From NCBI RefSeq assembly GCF_006912135.1, contig NZ_VIRS01000032.1:21260-85259 (forward strand): a DNA stretch of 64,000 bases. The letters run 5' to 3'. A program made the translations under genes and the position numbers. How positions within the stretch are numbered: position 1 is the stretch's first letter; the number at the start of each line of letters is the position of its first letter. The notes beneath the pieces were generated by a model. That model was not told the DNA's origin and did no database searches. It worked only from the letters and a program-made list of their open reading frames with translations. This DNA comes from Cryptosporangium phraense. GTDB lineage: Bacteria > Actinomycetota > Actinomycetes > Mycobacteriales > Cryptosporangiaceae. Shown here in pieces: positions 33,781 through 43,477 of the stretch.

Positions 33781-34869
33781 TCAGGTCCAGAGCACGGCGT
33801 GGTTGACGTTCCCCACGGTGACGTTTCCGGCGACCGTGCCCGACGAGTCGACGCCCACCGGGTAGCAGTACGTCGTCCCCGGGGGGTTGGGGAGCCTACG
33901 CAGCGTGCCGTGGCGCCACCGGAAGACCGTCGGGACGTCGCCGGCGCGGACCACGCCGGTCACGTCGCCGCGGTCGTTGATCGCGGTCGCCTCGCCCGCG
34001 TCGGCCAGGTACGTGAGCCGGCCGTCGTGCCAGAGCGCCGGGCGGTCGTTCACCGTGCCGACGACGTCCCCGGCCCGGTTGACGTCGGCGACGCTCACGT
34101 TCGAACCGCCGGCGGGCAGCAGGTCGGTCGAGCGGCCGTCGGCCCAGCGGATCGGGTGCCCGTTCGACGTCCCGACCACCACTCCGTCGTCGTTGAGCGC
34201 GGACGGGACCATCTCGCCGACGTCGGCCGGGCGGCCGTCCGTCCACAGGGTCGCGCGGATCGGGACGGACGCGGTCACCCCGAAGACGCGGGCCAGCACC
34301 TGGCCCCGCTCGTTGATCGCGATCGGGGTGGACGCCCGTCCGGCCGGCGTGGCCAGGTCGGTGTACACCCCGTTCCGCCAGACGAACGCCCGCTCGCCGC
34401 CACCGGGTGCGGCCGAGGCGCCGGCGATCTCGCCCCGGTCGTTGATCGCGTACAGGCAGGTCGAGCGGCCGGGCCGGGTGAGGTAGGTCAGCGTGTCGTC
34501 GTGCCAGTACAGCCCGGTGCCGGCGGCGGTGCAGCCGACGGCGTCCCCCTGGTCGTCGAGGGCTTGAGCGTGCGGGCCCAGGGGGCCGAGCGACCGGGTC
34601 GCGCCGTCCGGGAAACGGACGAACCCGGTGTACGTGCCGTCGGGGGCCGGGGCGGAGTTGCCGACCAGCGCGCCGCGTGGCGCGAGGCGGACGGCGCGGC
34701 TCTCGCCGCCGGACGCGGTGAGATCGACGAACGCCCCGCCCGGCCCGGGCGACGCCCCCGCTCCCGCCGGCACAGCCGCGCCCGCCACTACAGCCAGCGC
34801 CGCCGCCACCAGGCTCCGAGCGATGAGCGCGATCAGTCGGGTGCCGGTCGGTACGGTTCGCGGTTCCAT
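33781..34869 (-). CDS. secreted HAF-repeat protein
   Basis: 362 residues. An N-terminal hydrophobic segment (LIALIARSLVAAALAVVAGA) followed by AGAGAS looks like a Sec signal peptide. The mature part is made of about seven repeats of about 40 residues with AINDRGEIAG-type cores and W..G....L tails (YAINDRGEIAGAS, IAINERGQVLARV, SALNDDGVVVGTS, TAINDRGDVTGVV), the HAF pattern, expected to fold as a beta-propeller. Function unknown. It is a monocistronic unit between convergent or divergent neighbours. Confidence 0.8.
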   Translation of the reverse strand: MEPRTVPTGTRLIALIARSLVAAALAVVAGAAVPAGAGASPGPGGAFVDLTASGGESRAVRLAPRGALVGNSAPAPDGTYTGFVRFPDGATRSLGPLGPHAQALDDQGDAVGCTAAGTGLYWHDDTLTYLTRPGRSTCLYAINDRGEIAGASAAPGGGERAFVWRNGVYTDLATPAGRASTPIAINERGQVLARVFGVTASVPIRATLWTDGRPADVGEMVPSALNDDGVVVGTSNGHPIRWADGRSTDLLPAGGSNVSVADVNRAGDVVGTVNDRPALWHDGRLTYLADAGEATAINDRGDVTGVVRAGDVPTVFRWRHGTLRRLPNPPGTTYCYPVGVDSSGTVAGNVTVGNVNHAVLWT

Positions 34870-34991
34870 CCGGGCCCCTCACTGATCCATCGGCCGGCTC
34901 TCGGTGCCATCTTGCTCCGATCCCTCGAGCCATGGGTGGATCCCGCGTCCACAAAGGAAGCGTGTCCGGGTGATTCCTGATGCGAACCAGG

Positions 34992-35018
34992 GTTGGCACC
35001 TGCTAACTTCTGTTGGCA
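34992..35018. promoter_or_regulatory. candidate operator upstream of the ArsR-type gene
   Basis: TGCTAAC-N4-GTTGGCA (35001-35007 and 35012-35018) pairs at 6 of 7 positions, and GTTGGCA is repeated at 34992-34998. Winged-helix ArsR proteins usually bind such inexact 12-2-12-like dyads in their own promoter. The 124-bp region between the HAF gene and here shows no other element. Confidence 0.4.
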
Positions 35019-35041
35019 TGTCGGAACGAACGCTCCCGTGA
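35018..35041 (+). CDS. seven-codon leader ORF coupled to the ArsR-type gene
   Basis: ATG at 35018 encodes MSERTLP and its TGA (35039-35041) overlaps the GTG start of the next gene (GTGA). It begins inside the operator. It could be a translational-coupling leader or chance; there is no strong ribosome site. Confidence 0.25.
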   Translation: MSERTLP

Positions 35042-35367
35042 CCCGCTCGCCGCCCACCGGCGACGAGCTGGTCGCGGTCCTCGCGACGCTGGCCAACCCG
35101 CACCGTCTGCGGGTGGTCGCCGCGCTGCGCACCGAACCCACCTACGTCAGCCGGCTGGCCCGCGAGCTGGGCATCAGCCGGCCGCTGCTCCAGGTGCACC
35201 TGCGCAAGCTGCAGGCGGCCGGCCTGGTCACCTCCCGGATGGAGGTGTCCGACGACGGCAAGGCCCGGCGGTACTACGAGGTCACGGAGTTCGCGTTCCA
35301 GCTGACCCCGGATTCGATCACCGCGGCCGTGCCGACGCTCACCAGAACCCCCCCGAACGGAGACTGA
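35038..35367 (+). CDS. ArsR-type winged-helix transcriptional regulator
   Basis: 109 residues from GTG 35038. The fold is a single winged helix: ELVAVLATLANPHRLRVVAA, YVSRLARELGISRPLLQVHL, RKLQAAGLVTSRMEVSDDGK, then YYEVTEFAFQLT. No metal-binding cysteines are present, so a non-metal signal is more likely. An upstream TTG (34993) lies within the operator and was not used. The next gene starts 2 bp after the stop and codes for a small membrane protein; the pair is a common actinobacterial arrangement. Confidence 0.8.
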   Translation: MTRSPPTGDELVAVLATLANPHRLRVVAALRTEPTYVSRLARELGISRPLLQVHLRKLQAAGLVTSRMEVSDDGKARRYYEVTEFAFQLTPDSITAAVPTLTRTPPNGD

Positions 35368-35369
35368 CC

Positions 35370-35639
35370 ATGGACGGACACGACCTCGCCGAGGTCGCCG
35401 GGGCGATCGGCATCTTCACGTTCATCACGGTCGTGGTCACGGTGACGATCTATCAGCTGTTCGCGACCTGGCGGGCGAAGGCCGCGCTGAGCCGGGAGAC
35501 CGAGTACCGCGACCTGACCGCGCGGGCGGTCGCGGGCCAGGAAGAGGCCAACAAGCAGCTGGCCGACCTGTCCGGCCAGCTGTCCGACCTGCGCGGACGC
35601 ATGACGAAACTCGAGCAGGTCCTCACCGAAGTGGAGTAG
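35370..35639 (+). CDS. small membrane protein with C-terminal coiled coil
   Basis: 89 residues starting MDGHDLAEVAGAIGIFTFIT. One membrane helix (about residues 10-32, GAIGIFTFITVVVTVTIYQL) is followed by a cytoplasmic amphipathic helix with heptads (EEANKQLADLSGQLSDLRGR, MTKLEQVLTEVE). It starts 2 bp after the ArsR-type gene and is clearly co-translated. It may be a membrane partner that senses or sequesters the regulator; that is inference. No catalytic residues. Confidence 0.75.
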   Translation: MDGHDLAEVAGAIGIFTFITVVVTVTIYQLFATWRAKAALSRETEYRDLTARAVAGQEEANKQLADLSGQLSDLRGRMTKLEQVLTEVE

Positions 35640-35641
35640 GT

Positions 35642-35673
35642 CTGGGCCGCCGAGCGGCAACTCGGCGGCCCAG
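35642..35673 (+). terminator. strong hairpin between the ArsR unit and the MMPL gene
   Basis: Perfect 13-bp stem CTGGGCCGCCGAG / CTCGGCGGCCCAG with loop CGGCAA, beginning 3 bp after the stop of the small membrane protein. No T tail follows, so it may attenuate rather than end transcription into the MMPL gene 69 bp downstream. Confidence 0.6.
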
Positions 35674-35741
35674 TGGAGTAGCAGTTCCTCGCCTCGCGGC
35701 GAGCTCTCGTGAACGCCCCTCCGGCGAAAGGACACCAGGTC

Positions 35742-37865
35742 ATGGACGGCCTGCGCAAATCTTCCCTCGGCGTGCCCGGACGCCTGGCCGAGTGGTCGGC
35801 CCGACATCGCCTGCTGACGATCGCCGGCTGGCTGGCCGCGGTGGTGCTGGCCGTGGTGGTCAGCGGAGCCATCTCCGGCCCGGGCGCCCGGAGCAGCGAC
35901 CCGGGGGAGACCGGCGTCGCCCAGCGGGTGCTGAACCGCCAGGACGGTGCGCAGGCGACCCAGGAGAACATGCTGATCGGCCCGGCCGACCCGGCCGCGG
36001 TGCGGTCCGCGGTCGCCGACCTGACCGCCGCGCTGCGCGCGGACCGCACCCGGGTCGCCGAGGTCTGGTCCCCGGTCGACGCGTCCGAGAGGCTCGCCGA
36101 CGGCGGACGGCTCGCGCTCGTCACGTACCAGGTCGGCGGCGTGCTGAAAGGCAGCTCCGCCCGCGCCGACGCGGTCCGCACCCTCGTCGACGAGGTGGCC
36201 GCCCGCCACCCGCGGACCCGGTTCGCGCAGGCCGGCGACCGGAGCCTGGCCATCGCGGTCGACCGGGCGATCGGCGCCGACGTCCGCCACTCCGAGCGGA
36301 TCTCGCTGCCGCTGACGATCGTGATCCTGCTGGTCGTGTTCGGCGCGCTGGTCGCGGCCAGCATCCCGATCCTGCTCACCGCGACCACGCTGATCGCGAC
36401 GTTCGCGCTGATCTCGATCGTGGACCACTGGCTGGCGGTCAACAGCGCGGCCTACACGATGGTGCTGCTCATCGGCGTCGCGGTCGGCGTCGACTACGCG
36501 TTGTTCTCGGTGCGGCGGTTCCGGGAGGAGCTGGCCGCCGGGCGGGACGTCCGGGCCGCGGTCCGGATCGCCGGGGCCACGTCGGGGCGGGTGATCCTGG
36601 TGTCCGGCGCGATCGTCGTGCTGTGCCTGAGCGGGCTGCTCTGGACCGGCATCGACGTGTTCCGCGGGGCCACGGCCGGGATCGCGATCGTCGTCGGGGT
36701 CGCGGTGCTCGGCGCGCTCACCGTGCTCCCGGCCGTGCTCGCGTCCCTCGGCCACCGCGTCGACCGGGGCCGGCTCCCGCGTCGCCGCGGTGGCGGGCGC
36801 GCGAACTACTCGGTGTTCTGGGAGCGGCTCGCCACCGCGGTCACCCGGCGGCCCGCCGTCTGGGGCGGGGCCGCTGCGCTGCTCCTGCTGGCCATCGCCG
36901 CCCCCGCGCTCGGGATGCACCTGCAGGACGCCCCGGTCACCGCGAGCCTGCCCCGCTCGGTGCCGGCCATCGACGCGGCCAACCGGATGAACGACCCGTT
37001 CCCCGGCGCCGCCTCGCCGGCCCGGGTCGTCGTCTGGTCCGACGACGACCGCGCGGTCGACCCGGCCACCGTCGAGACAGCACTGGCCGGCTACCCGCGC
37101 GTCACCGCGACCCGCTACGGCGACGTCGTCGTGGCCCGGGTGCCGCTCCCCGGCGACGGCACCGACCGGGAATCGGTCGACGCCCTGGCGAAGCTCCGGG
37201 CCACGACCATCGATGGCCTGCACGTCGCCGTGGCCGGGCGCACGGCGTTCGCGGCCGACTTCGCCGACCAGCTCGCCCGGCGCACGCCGTTCGTGCTGGT
37301 CTTCGTGCTGGGGCTGGCGTTCGTGCTGCTGTTCGTCGTGTTCCGGTCCGCGCTGGTCGCGGCCGTGTCGATCGCGCTGAACCTGCTCTCGGTCGGCGCC
37401 GCCTACGGCGTGCTGACGTTCGTCTTCCAGGACCGGACCGGCTACGGCGGGATCGTCAGCTGGCTCCCGCTGTTCCTGTTCGTGCTCCTGTTCGGGTTGA
37501 GCATGGACTACCACCTGTTCCTGCTCAGCCGGATCCAGGAACGGTGGCCGGCCCGGACCGCGATCGTCGACGGCGTCGCCGCCAGCGCCGGGGTGATCTC
37601 CTCGGCCGCGGTGATCATGGTCGCCGCGTTCTCGATCTTCATGACGTTGTCGGCGATCGAGTACCGGATGCTGGGCGTCGGCGCGGCCGTGGCGATCCTC
37701 CTGGACGCCACTGTGGTGCGTGGGGTGCTCCTCCCGGCCGGCCTCGCGCTACTGGGGGAGCGAGCCGTCCGTCCGAGGTCCACAGGCGACCCCCATCCGG
37801 TGGTCGACACATCGTCCGGAACCCGACATGAAGGTATCCCGAGCCCGGCGAATGCGGATGGATAG
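35742..37865 (+). CDS. MMPL/RND-family membrane transporter
   Basis: 707 residues. Two repeats of the MMPL layout: TM1, a large extracytoplasmic loop, then a bundle of about five helices (residues about 180-340 and 530-690). Typical motifs are GVAVGVDYALFSVRRFREEL in the first half and FGLSMDYHLFLLSRIQERWP in the second, holding the Asp-Tyr pairs thought to relay protons. MMPL proteins export lipids or drugs. ATG 35742 was chosen (AAAGGA upstream); an in-frame GTG at 35709 is possible. It may be controlled by the ArsR-type protein upstream. Confidence 0.9.
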   Translation: MDGLRKSSLGVPGRLAEWSARHRLLTIAGWLAAVVLAVVVSGAISGPGARSSDPGETGVAQRVLNRQDGAQATQENMLIGPADPAAVRSAVADLTAALRADRTRVAEVWSPVDASERLADGGRLALVTYQVGGVLKGSSARADAVRTLVDEVAARHPRTRFAQAGDRSLAIAVDRAIGADVRHSERISLPLTIVILLVVFGALVAASIPILLTATTLIATFALISIVDHWLAVNSAAYTMVLLIGVAVGVDYALFSVRRFREELAAGRDVRAAVRIAGATSGRVILVSGAIVVLCLSGLLWTGIDVFRGATAGIAIVVGVAVLGALTVLPAVLASLGHRVDRGRLPRRRGGGRANYSVFWERLATAVTRRPAVWGGAAALLLLAIAAPALGMHLQDAPVTASLPRSVPAIDAANRMNDPFPGAASPARVVVWSDDDRAVDPATVETALAGYPRVTATRYGDVVVARVPLPGDGTDRESVDALAKLRATTIDGLHVAVAGRTAFAADFADQLARRTPFVLVFVLGLAFVLLFVVFRSALVAAVSIALNLLSVGAAYGVLTFVFQDRTGYGGIVSWLPLFLFVLLFGLSMDYHLFLLSRIQERWPARTAIVDGVAASAGVISSAAVIMVAAFSIFMTLSAIEYRMLGVGAAVAILLDATVVRGVLLPAGLALLGERAVRPRSTGDPHPVVDTSSGTRHEGIPSPANADG

Positions 37866-37870
37866 GAGCT

Positions 37871-37923
37871 GGCCCGGCGTCCACCCGGGCCGGAGAGACG
37901 GGCGCCACGGGGGAGCCCGTCTC
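37871..37923. terminator. double hairpin, bidirectional terminator
   Basis: Two hairpins fill the convergent gap: GGCCCGG / CCGGGCC with a 7-nt loop (37871-37891) and GAGACGGGC / GCCCGTCTC with an 11-nt loop (37895-37923). They separate the MMPL gene (stop 37865) from the Rieske oxygenase gene (stop 37934). Confidence 0.7.
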
Positions 37924-37933
37924 ACCGGACGTC

Positions 37934-39049
37934 TCAGGCCAGCCGCGCCCGCACCCAGTCGTGGAACCCGGCCAGGTGGTGTTCGCTCGGCACCAGCACC
38001 CCGCCCCGCGCGTACACCCGGGAGCTCATCGCCGGCTGCGTCCGCTCGCAGGCGTCGAAGTCCTGCTGGTTCACCCGGTGGAACAGCTCGACCGACGCCG
38101 ACACGTCCCGCCCCGACTCGACGACCCCGGGCAGGTACAGCCAGTCGCACTCGACGACGGTCCGGTCGGCCGCGAGCGGGATCATCCGGTGGAAGATCAC
38201 GTGGTCGGGCACCAGGTTGATGAACACCTGGGGCCGGACCGTGATCGCGTAGTACCGCCGGTCCTGGGCGTCCGACACCCCGGGGATCCGGTCGAGACCG
38301 GCCGACCCGTCGACCGTGAAGCCCTCGATCTCCGCCCCGAACTCCGCGCCGTGCCCCACGTAGTACTGCGCCGCGTACCCGTTCGCGAACTCCGGCAGCA
38401 CCTCGACGAGCTCCGGATGGATCGTCGCGCAGTGGTAGCACTCCATGAAGTTCTCGACGATCAGCTTCCAGTTCGCCGCGACGTCGTACCGGATCCGCCG
38501 CCCCACCTTCAGCGACGGAAGGTCGTACGCGTCGATGCTGGCCAGATCGCCGAGCCGCTCGACGACGGCGCCCTGGACGTCGTCCTCGAAGGAGGGAGGC
38601 GAATCGGCGAGGCACACCCACACGTACCCCAGCCATTCGCGGACGCTGACCGACACGAGGCCGTAGGCCTTTTTGTCCAGGTCGGGCATGCTCGCCATGT
38701 TCGGTGCGGCGATCAGCTTCCCGGTCAGGTCGTAGGTCCAGGCGTGGTACATGCACCGGAAGGCCCTACCGACCGAACCCTCTTCGTCGGCGCAGAGTTG
38801 CGCTCCGCGGTGACGGCAGACGTTGAGGAACCCGCGGATCGCCTGATCCCGGCCGCGGGCCAGGATCACGCTCTCCCGCCCGACCTGGACGGTGCGGAAC
38901 GCGCCGGCCGCGGGCAGGTCGTCCGCCCGGATCGCGCAGAACCACATCGGCTCGAAGATCTTCTCCTGCTCGGCCGCGAACACCGCCGGGTCCGTGTAGT
39001 AGGAGCCCGGCAGCGTGGCCAGCAGGCTGGGCTGATCCAGGATCGTCAT
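37934..39049 (-). CDS. gbcA: glycine-betaine monooxygenase oxygenase subunit (Rieske, GbcA-like)
   Basis: 371 residues. The Rieske 2Fe-2S ligands are in CRHRGAQLC and CMYHAWTYD; the mononuclear iron site is in [16 protein letters not shown]. This is the CMO/GbcA-type ring-hydroxylating oxygenase alpha subunit, which demethylates glycine betaine to dimethylglycine. The ATG at 39049 overlaps the stop of the sarcosine oxidase gene by 4 bp (ATGA). Neighbours code for the next enzymes of betaine breakdown, which makes betaine the likely substrate. A GbcB-type reductase gene is not present; the Rieske ferredoxin at 42588 may feed electrons. Confidence 0.85.
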   Translation of the reverse strand: MTILDQPSLLATLPGSYYTDPAVFAAEQEKIFEPMWFCAIRADDLPAAGAFRTVQVGRESVILARGRDQAIRGFLNVCRHRGAQLCADEEGSVGRAFRCMYHAWTYDLTGKLIAAPNMASMPDLDKKAYGLVSVSVREWLGYVWVCLADSPPSFEDDVQGAVVERLGDLASIDAYDLPSLKVGRRIRYDVAANWKLIVENFMECYHCATIHPELVEVLPEFANGYAAQYYVGHGAEFGAEIEGFTVDGSAGLDRIPGVSDAQDRRYYAITVRPQVFINLVPDHVIFHRMIPLAADRTVVECDWLYLPGVVESGRDVSASVELFHRVNQQDFDACERTQPAMSSRVYARGGVLVPSEHHLAGFHDWVRARLA

Positions 39050-40179
39050 GACGGGCTCCCCACCGAAGAGAAACGGGCCGGGTCGAACAGCGCGATCGGA
39101 TGCCGGGTCGTGCCGTCGATCGCGAGGTCGGCGAGGATCTCGCCGACGACCGGGACGAACTTGAACCCGTGTCCGGAGAACCCGCACGCGACCGTGACCC
39201 GGTCCCGGGTCGCGATCACGAAGTTCTCGTCGGGCGTCGTCGTGTACATGCAGGCCGCACCGCGCAGGAACGTGCCCGGCAGCGTCGGCAGGTCGCGTCC
39301 GGCCCGGGCCGCCATCGCGGCGACCTCCTCCGGATGGATCTCGCGGTCCAGCGCGTCGGGATCGGCTCCGGCTCCGCCGCGCCGGAAGAACGCGATCTTG
39401 ACGCCACCCTGCGGTCCGTCGATCGCCGGGAACCCGTAGATCGACGAGCCGGTCTCGTCCGCCCAGAGATAGACGGGGTGGTCCAGGTACGGCTCGACGC
39501 CGCCGGTCGGCGCGAACCAGTACTGGACCTGGCGCTCCACCACCAGCGGCAGGCCGGTCAGGCGCGGGGCCCAGGCCCCGGGCGCGACGACGAGCCGATC
39601 GGCCGCGTACGTGCCCCGGGCGGTGGTCACCGCGACACCGCCCGCGTGCACCGACCACTCGAGCGCGGGTTCCTCGAAGTGCAGGTCGGCGCCGAGGCGG
39701 CCGGCGATCGCCAGTTGGGCGGCGACCGCGGCCTCGGGGCGGACGAAACCCGCGCGGTCCTCGTAGACCGCGACCGTGTCGGGGCCCGGGTTCAGCGTCG
39801 GGAACCGCGACCGGATCGCGTCCGCGTCCAGATACTCGTGCGGCAGCCCGTGTTCGGTGGCCGCGGCCAGTGCGCCCGTGACCGTCGGCGAATCGGGCGA
39901 CCCGAGGTAGAGCCCACCGGTCAGCGTCAGCAGGTCGGCGCCGGTGGCCGCCTCCAGGTCGTCCCAGAGCTCGTACGCCCGCGTCACCAGCGGCACGTAG
40001 GCCGGATCCTCGGCGTAGGACTGCCGGATGATCCGCGACCCGCCGTGGCTGCTGCCCCGCGCGTGCGCCGGTCCGAACTGCTCCAGCCCGAGGACGCGGT
40101 GCCCGCGGGCCGAGAGGTGGTGCGCGGCCGCGCTCCCCATCCCGCCCAGCCCGAGCACGATGACGTCGTACGTCGTCAC
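39046..40179 (-). CDS. solA: monomeric sarcosine oxidase
   Basis: 377 residues. FAD-binding start [20 protein letters not shown], the family [20 protein letters not shown] motif, and the covalent-flavin cysteine in [17 protein letters not shown] match monomeric sarcosine oxidase/N-methyltryptophan oxidase. It oxidises sarcosine to glycine, formaldehyde and H2O2. It overlaps the dimethylglycine oxidase gene upstream and gbcA downstream by 4 bp each, so the operon is fully coupled. Confidence 0.88.
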   Translation of the reverse strand: MTTYDVIVLGLGGMGSAAAHHLSARGHRVLGLEQFGPAHARGSSHGGSRIIRQSYAEDPAYVPLVTRAYELWDDLEAATGADLLTLTGGLYLGSPDSPTVTGALAAATEHGLPHEYLDADAIRSRFPTLNPGPDTVAVYEDRAGFVRPEAAVAAQLAIAGRLGADLHFEEPALEWSVHAGGVAVTTARGTYAADRLVVAPGAWAPRLTGLPLVVERQVQYWFAPTGGVEPYLDHPVYLWADETGSSIYGFPAIDGPQGGVKIAFFRRGGAGADPDALDREIHPEEVAAMAARAGRDLPTLPGTFLRGAACMYTTTPDENFVIATRDRVTVACGFSGHGFKFVPVVGEILADLAIDGTTRHPIALFDPARFSSVGSPS

Positions 40180-42578
40180 TTCCGGATCCGCTCCATCTTC
40201 GGGTCGAACAGCGGCTCGGTGCCGACGGTGGCGGCGAGCCGGGTGCCCAGGTAGTCGATCTCGACGCCGTCGCCCGGTTGCAGGCCGGCCGGCAGCCAGG
40301 CGTAGGCCACGCAGCGCCCGATCGTGTAGCCGTAGGACGCGCTCGTGACGTAGCCGACCGGCTCGTCGCCCTGGTACACCGGCTCCTTGCCCAGGACGAC
40401 CGCGGACACGTCGTCCAGAGTGAGCACGGTCAGTCTCGACGACGGTTCGCCGAGTGCGCTCAGCGCGTCGCGTCCGACGAAGTCCTTGTCCGGCCGGACC
40501 GCGAACCCGAGCCCGGCCGCGTACGGGTCGTGTTCGGTGGTCATGTCCGTACCGGAGAGCCGGTAGCCCTTCTCCAGCCGCAGGCTGTTGAACGCGCTCC
40601 GGCCGGCCGCGACGACGCCGTGGGCCTGACCGGCCTCCCAGAGCGTGTCCCAGAGCCGCAGCCCCAGCTCGGCCGACGTGTAGAGCTCCCAGCCCAGCTC
40701 ACCGACGTAGGAGAGGCGCAGCGCGTCGACCGGCACGTCGCCGACCGCGAGGTGCTTGGCCTTGAAGTAGCCGAACGCCGGGTGCGAGACGTCGGTGCTG
40801 GTCAGCGGCCTGAGCACGTCCCGGGCCCGGGGGCCCCAGAGCCCGATGCAGCAGGTCGCGCCGGTGATGTCGCGGATGAAGACGTCGGACGGCGCGTGGC
40901 GCAGCAGCCAGTCGAGGTCGAGCGGACCGTTGATGCCCACCTGGAACCGGTCCGGCGCCAGCCGGGCCACCGTGAGGTCGCTCCGGACGCCGCCGGCCTC
41001 GGTCAGCAGCAGCGTGTACGTGACCGCGCCGGGCGCCTTGTCGAGGTTGTTCGTCGTCATCCGCTGCAGAAACGCCAGCGCGCCGGGGCCGGCGACCTCG
41101 AGCCGGGTCAGCGGGGTCATGTCGTACATCGCGACCCGCTCGCGGGTGACCAGCGCCTCGGCGCCGGCGATCGGCGACCAGTGCCGGGCCGACCAGTCGT
41201 CGCGTTTCGGTATCCCCGACGTCTCGGGCAGGCCCTCGTTGGCCGCGAACCACAGCGGACGCTCCCAGGCCGCGCCCTCGGTGAACACCGCGCCGAGTTC
41301 CTGCTGCCGGGGGTGGAACGGGCTCACCCGCAACGGCCGCGGGTTCGCCGGCGGGTCCAGCGGGTGCAGGACGTCGTACACCTCGATGAAGTTGCGCTCG
41401 GCGCGCTGGTGCACGTAGGAGTCGGTCAGCTGCACCGGGTCGAACCGGTACAGGTCGCATTCGTGGACGTCGAGGCCGGGGTCGCCGCTCGTCACCCACT
41501 GCGCCACGGCCCGGGCGACGCCGGCCGAGTGCGTCACCCAGACGGCCTCGGCGATCCACAGGCCGGGCAGCTCGCGGTGTTCGCCGATCAGCGGGAACCC
41601 GTCGGCGGTGAACGAGAAGATGCCGTTGATGCCCTCGTCGACCTTGGTCTCGGCCAGCGACGGCAGCAGCGCGACCGCGTCTTCCCAGGAAGGGTCGAAG
41701 TCGGCCGGGGTGAACTCCTCGACGCTCGGCATCACCGACGACTCGTCGTGCCGGCGGATCCGCTCGACCGGCATCGGACGGTGGGCGTAGGAACCGATGC
41801 CGATGCGGTCGCCGTGCTCGCGGAAGTACAAGTCCTTGTCCTGGTGACGCAGGATCGGCGCGGTGGCGTCCCGGGTGGCGCCGGCCAACGGAGCGATCGG
41901 ACCCGTGCGCGCGTACTGGTGGGCCAGCGGGAGGAGCGGGATCGTCAGGCCGACGAGCGCGCCGAACTGGCGGCCCCAGAACCCGGCCGCGCCGATCACG
42001 ACGTCGGCGTCGAAGCTGCCCCGGTCGGTGTCGACGCCGGCGACCCGGCCGTCGGGCCGGGTGCGGACGCCGGTGACGCGGTGGCCGCCGAGGAACTTCG
42101 CGCCGTGGGCGATCGCCCGCTCGGCCTGGGCGGTCACCGCGTTGACGGCGTGGACCAGGCCGTCGGTGGGCGTGTGGAACGCGCCGAGGATCTTGTCGGC
42201 GGTGAGCAACGGGTGCAGGGCGGCGGCCTCGTCGGGGTCGAGGACCCGGCCCGGGAGGCCCCAGGACGCGGCGAATCCGGCCCGGCGGTGTAGCTCCCGG
42301 AGCCGTTCCGGCGTCGTCGCGACCTCGAGGCCGCCGACCGGGCGGAACGCACTCTCGCCGAAGCCCTGGAGCTTCTCGACCGTGTACTGGGCGAGGTTCG
42401 TCATGGTCTTGCTCGGGTTGGTCTGGAACACCAGGCCGGGCGCGTGCGAGCTCGACCCGCCGGTCGCGTAGAGCGGGCCCTGGTCGAGGACCAGGACCTC
42501 GGTCCAGCCGCGCTGGGTGAGCTCGTCCGCGATCGCGCTGCCGACGATTCCCGCTCCGACGACGATGGCCGTGGGCAT
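40176..42578 (-). CDS. dmgO: dimethylglycine oxidase/dehydrogenase-like flavoprotein with GcvT-type folate domain
   Basis: 800 residues. The N-terminal half is a DAO-type FAD domain ([20 protein letters not shown]) with [13 protein letters not shown], where the His is the covalent flavin site in dimethylglycine oxidase. The C-terminal half (about 420-800) is an aminomethyltransferase (GcvT) fold that binds tetrahydrofolate: [62 protein letters not shown]. It converts dimethylglycine to sarcosine and passes the methyl carbon to folate. Middle gene of the betaine operon; a sarcosine-dehydrogenase specificity cannot be excluded. Confidence 0.85.
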   Translation of the reverse strand: MPTAIVVGAGIVGSAIADELTQRGWTEVLVLDQGPLYATGGSSSHAPGLVFQTNPSKTMTNLAQYTVEKLQGFGESAFRPVGGLEVATTPERLRELHRRAGFAASWGLPGRVLDPDEAAALHPLLTADKILGAFHTPTDGLVHAVNAVTAQAERAIAHGAKFLGGHRVTGVRTRPDGRVAGVDTDRGSFDADVVIGAAGFWGRQFGALVGLTIPLLPLAHQYARTGPIAPLAGATRDATAPILRHQDKDLYFREHGDRIGIGSYAHRPMPVERIRRHDESSVMPSVEEFTPADFDPSWEDAVALLPSLAETKVDEGINGIFSFTADGFPLIGEHRELPGLWIAEAVWVTHSAGVARAVAQWVTSGDPGLDVHECDLYRFDPVQLTDSYVHQRAERNFIEVYDVLHPLDPPANPRPLRVSPFHPRQQELGAVFTEGAAWERPLWFAANEGLPETSGIPKRDDWSARHWSPIAGAEALVTRERVAMYDMTPLTRLEVAGPGALAFLQRMTTNNLDKAPGAVTYTLLLTEAGGVRSDLTVARLAPDRFQVGINGPLDLDWLLRHAPSDVFIRDITGATCCIGLWGPRARDVLRPLTSTDVSHPAFGYFKAKHLAVGDVPVDALRLSYVGELGWELYTSAELGLRLWDTLWEAGQAHGVVAAGRSAFNSLRLEKGYRLSGTDMTTEHDPYAAGLGFAVRPDKDFVGRDALSALGEPSSRLTVLTLDDVSAVVLGKEPVYQGDEPVGYVTSASYGYTIGRCVAYAWLPAGLQPGDGVEIDYLGTRLAATVGTEPLFDPKMERIRK

Positions 42579-42587
42579 CAGGGCCTC

Positions 42588-42941
42588 CTAGTGGACGCCG
42601 GGCAGCTGGGCGCCCGGGGGGAGATTCGGGGCGGCGGCGGAGGGGACGACGTGGATCGTGCCGTCGACGACCAGCACCTCGTGGGTGCGGACTCCGATCT
42701 TGGCCGGCAGGCCGTCGGGGCGGCCGGTGCGCAGGTCGAAGCGCGAGGCGTGCAGCGGGCACTCGACCGCGCAGCCCTCGATCCAGCCGTCGGCCAGGGA
42801 GGCGTCCTGGTGGGTGCACGTGTCGTCGAGAGCGAACAGCTCGCCGTCCTCGGTGCGGAAGACGGTGATCGGCGGGGTGACGGCGTCCAGCCGGTGGGCC
42901 TCGCCGGGGGGCAGGTCGTCCAGAGGACAGACGGGGATCAT
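42588..42941 (-). CDS. Rieske 2Fe-2S ferredoxin
   Basis: 117 residues starting MIPVCPLDDLPPGEAHRLD. Rieske ligands are CTHQDASL and CPLHASRFDLRTG. A stand-alone ferredoxin of the biphenyl-dioxygenase type. It is the first gene of the betaine-degradation operon, 9 bp before dmgO, so the likely partner is GbcA. No ferredoxin reductase gene lies in the operon. Confidence 0.88.
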   Translation of the reverse strand: MIPVCPLDDLPPGEAHRLDAVTPPITVFRTEDGELFALDDTCTHQDASLADGWIEGCAVECPLHASRFDLRTGRPDGLPAKIGVRTHEVLVVDGTIHVVPSAAAPNLPPGAQLPGVH

Positions 42942-42997
42942 CGCGTCACCTCTATCGATGGGGATGGGCCCGCGGCGATGCGGAAGGCGAAACGGGG

Positions 42998-43042
42998 TGC
43001 GCTCTACGCAACAGGGTCAGAGTTTGGGGGGCGCCGTGTCAA
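42998..43042 (-). promoter_or_regulatory. promoter/operator region of the betaine-degradation operon
   Basis: A consensus -35 TTGACA reads on the minus strand at 43042-43037, about 100 bp before the ferredoxin start; the matching -10 is poor. Downstream is the symmetric word TGCG-CTCTA-CGCA (42998-43010), which on the minus strand gives TTGCG-N4-GCG, the pattern also seen in front of betBA (30865-30878). Confidence 0.4.
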
Positions 43043-43078
43043 GAGGGTAGGGATGCCTGTGCACTCCGTGTGCGTTGA

Positions 43079-43477
43079 ATGAACGTGATGAGTGCTTCAC
43101 GAGGTTCCGGACCGCTCGGGCGGGCCGACCGGCTGGCCGAGCGGATGGCCCGGGACGGCGCGGCCTGCGTGTGGTGCGGACGGGAGTTCGGGCGGCTGGT
43201 CCGGGCGACGACCGATCACGTGGTGCCGCGGGTGAAGGGCGGGCCGTCGTGGCTCGAGAACGAGGTCGCGGCCTGTTCGCGCTGCAACCGGGCCCGTGGG
43301 CACCGCGGGGTCGCCGACTGGGCCGACGAGTGCGAGCGCCGGGGCTACGACGTCGACCGTCCGCACCTGATCCGGACGCTGACCGAGTTGTCGGAGGCGA
43401 TCGCGGTCCGGGGTGGCCAGCGCAAGGCCCGGGCGCAGATCGCCAGCCAGCTCAGGCGCCTCGGAACGGCCCCCTGA
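43079..43477 (+). CDS. HNH endonuclease-family protein
   Basis: 132 residues. Zinc-finger HNH layout: CVWCGREF, ATTDHVVPRVKGGPSWLENEV (catalytic His and Asn; motif shown across its centre), CSRCNRARG. The C-terminal third is helical and basic. Stand-alone genes of this kind are common in actinobacteria and not tied to a known defence or phage context here. Start could also be ATG 43088. The stop overlaps the convergent Nudix gene by 26 bp. Confidence 0.85.
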   Translation: MNVMSASRGSGPLGRADRLAERMARDGAACVWCGREFGRLVRATTDHVVPRVKGGPSWLENEVAACSRCNRARGHRGVADWADECERRGYDVDRPHLIRTLTELSEAIAVRGGQRKARAQIASQLRRLGTAP

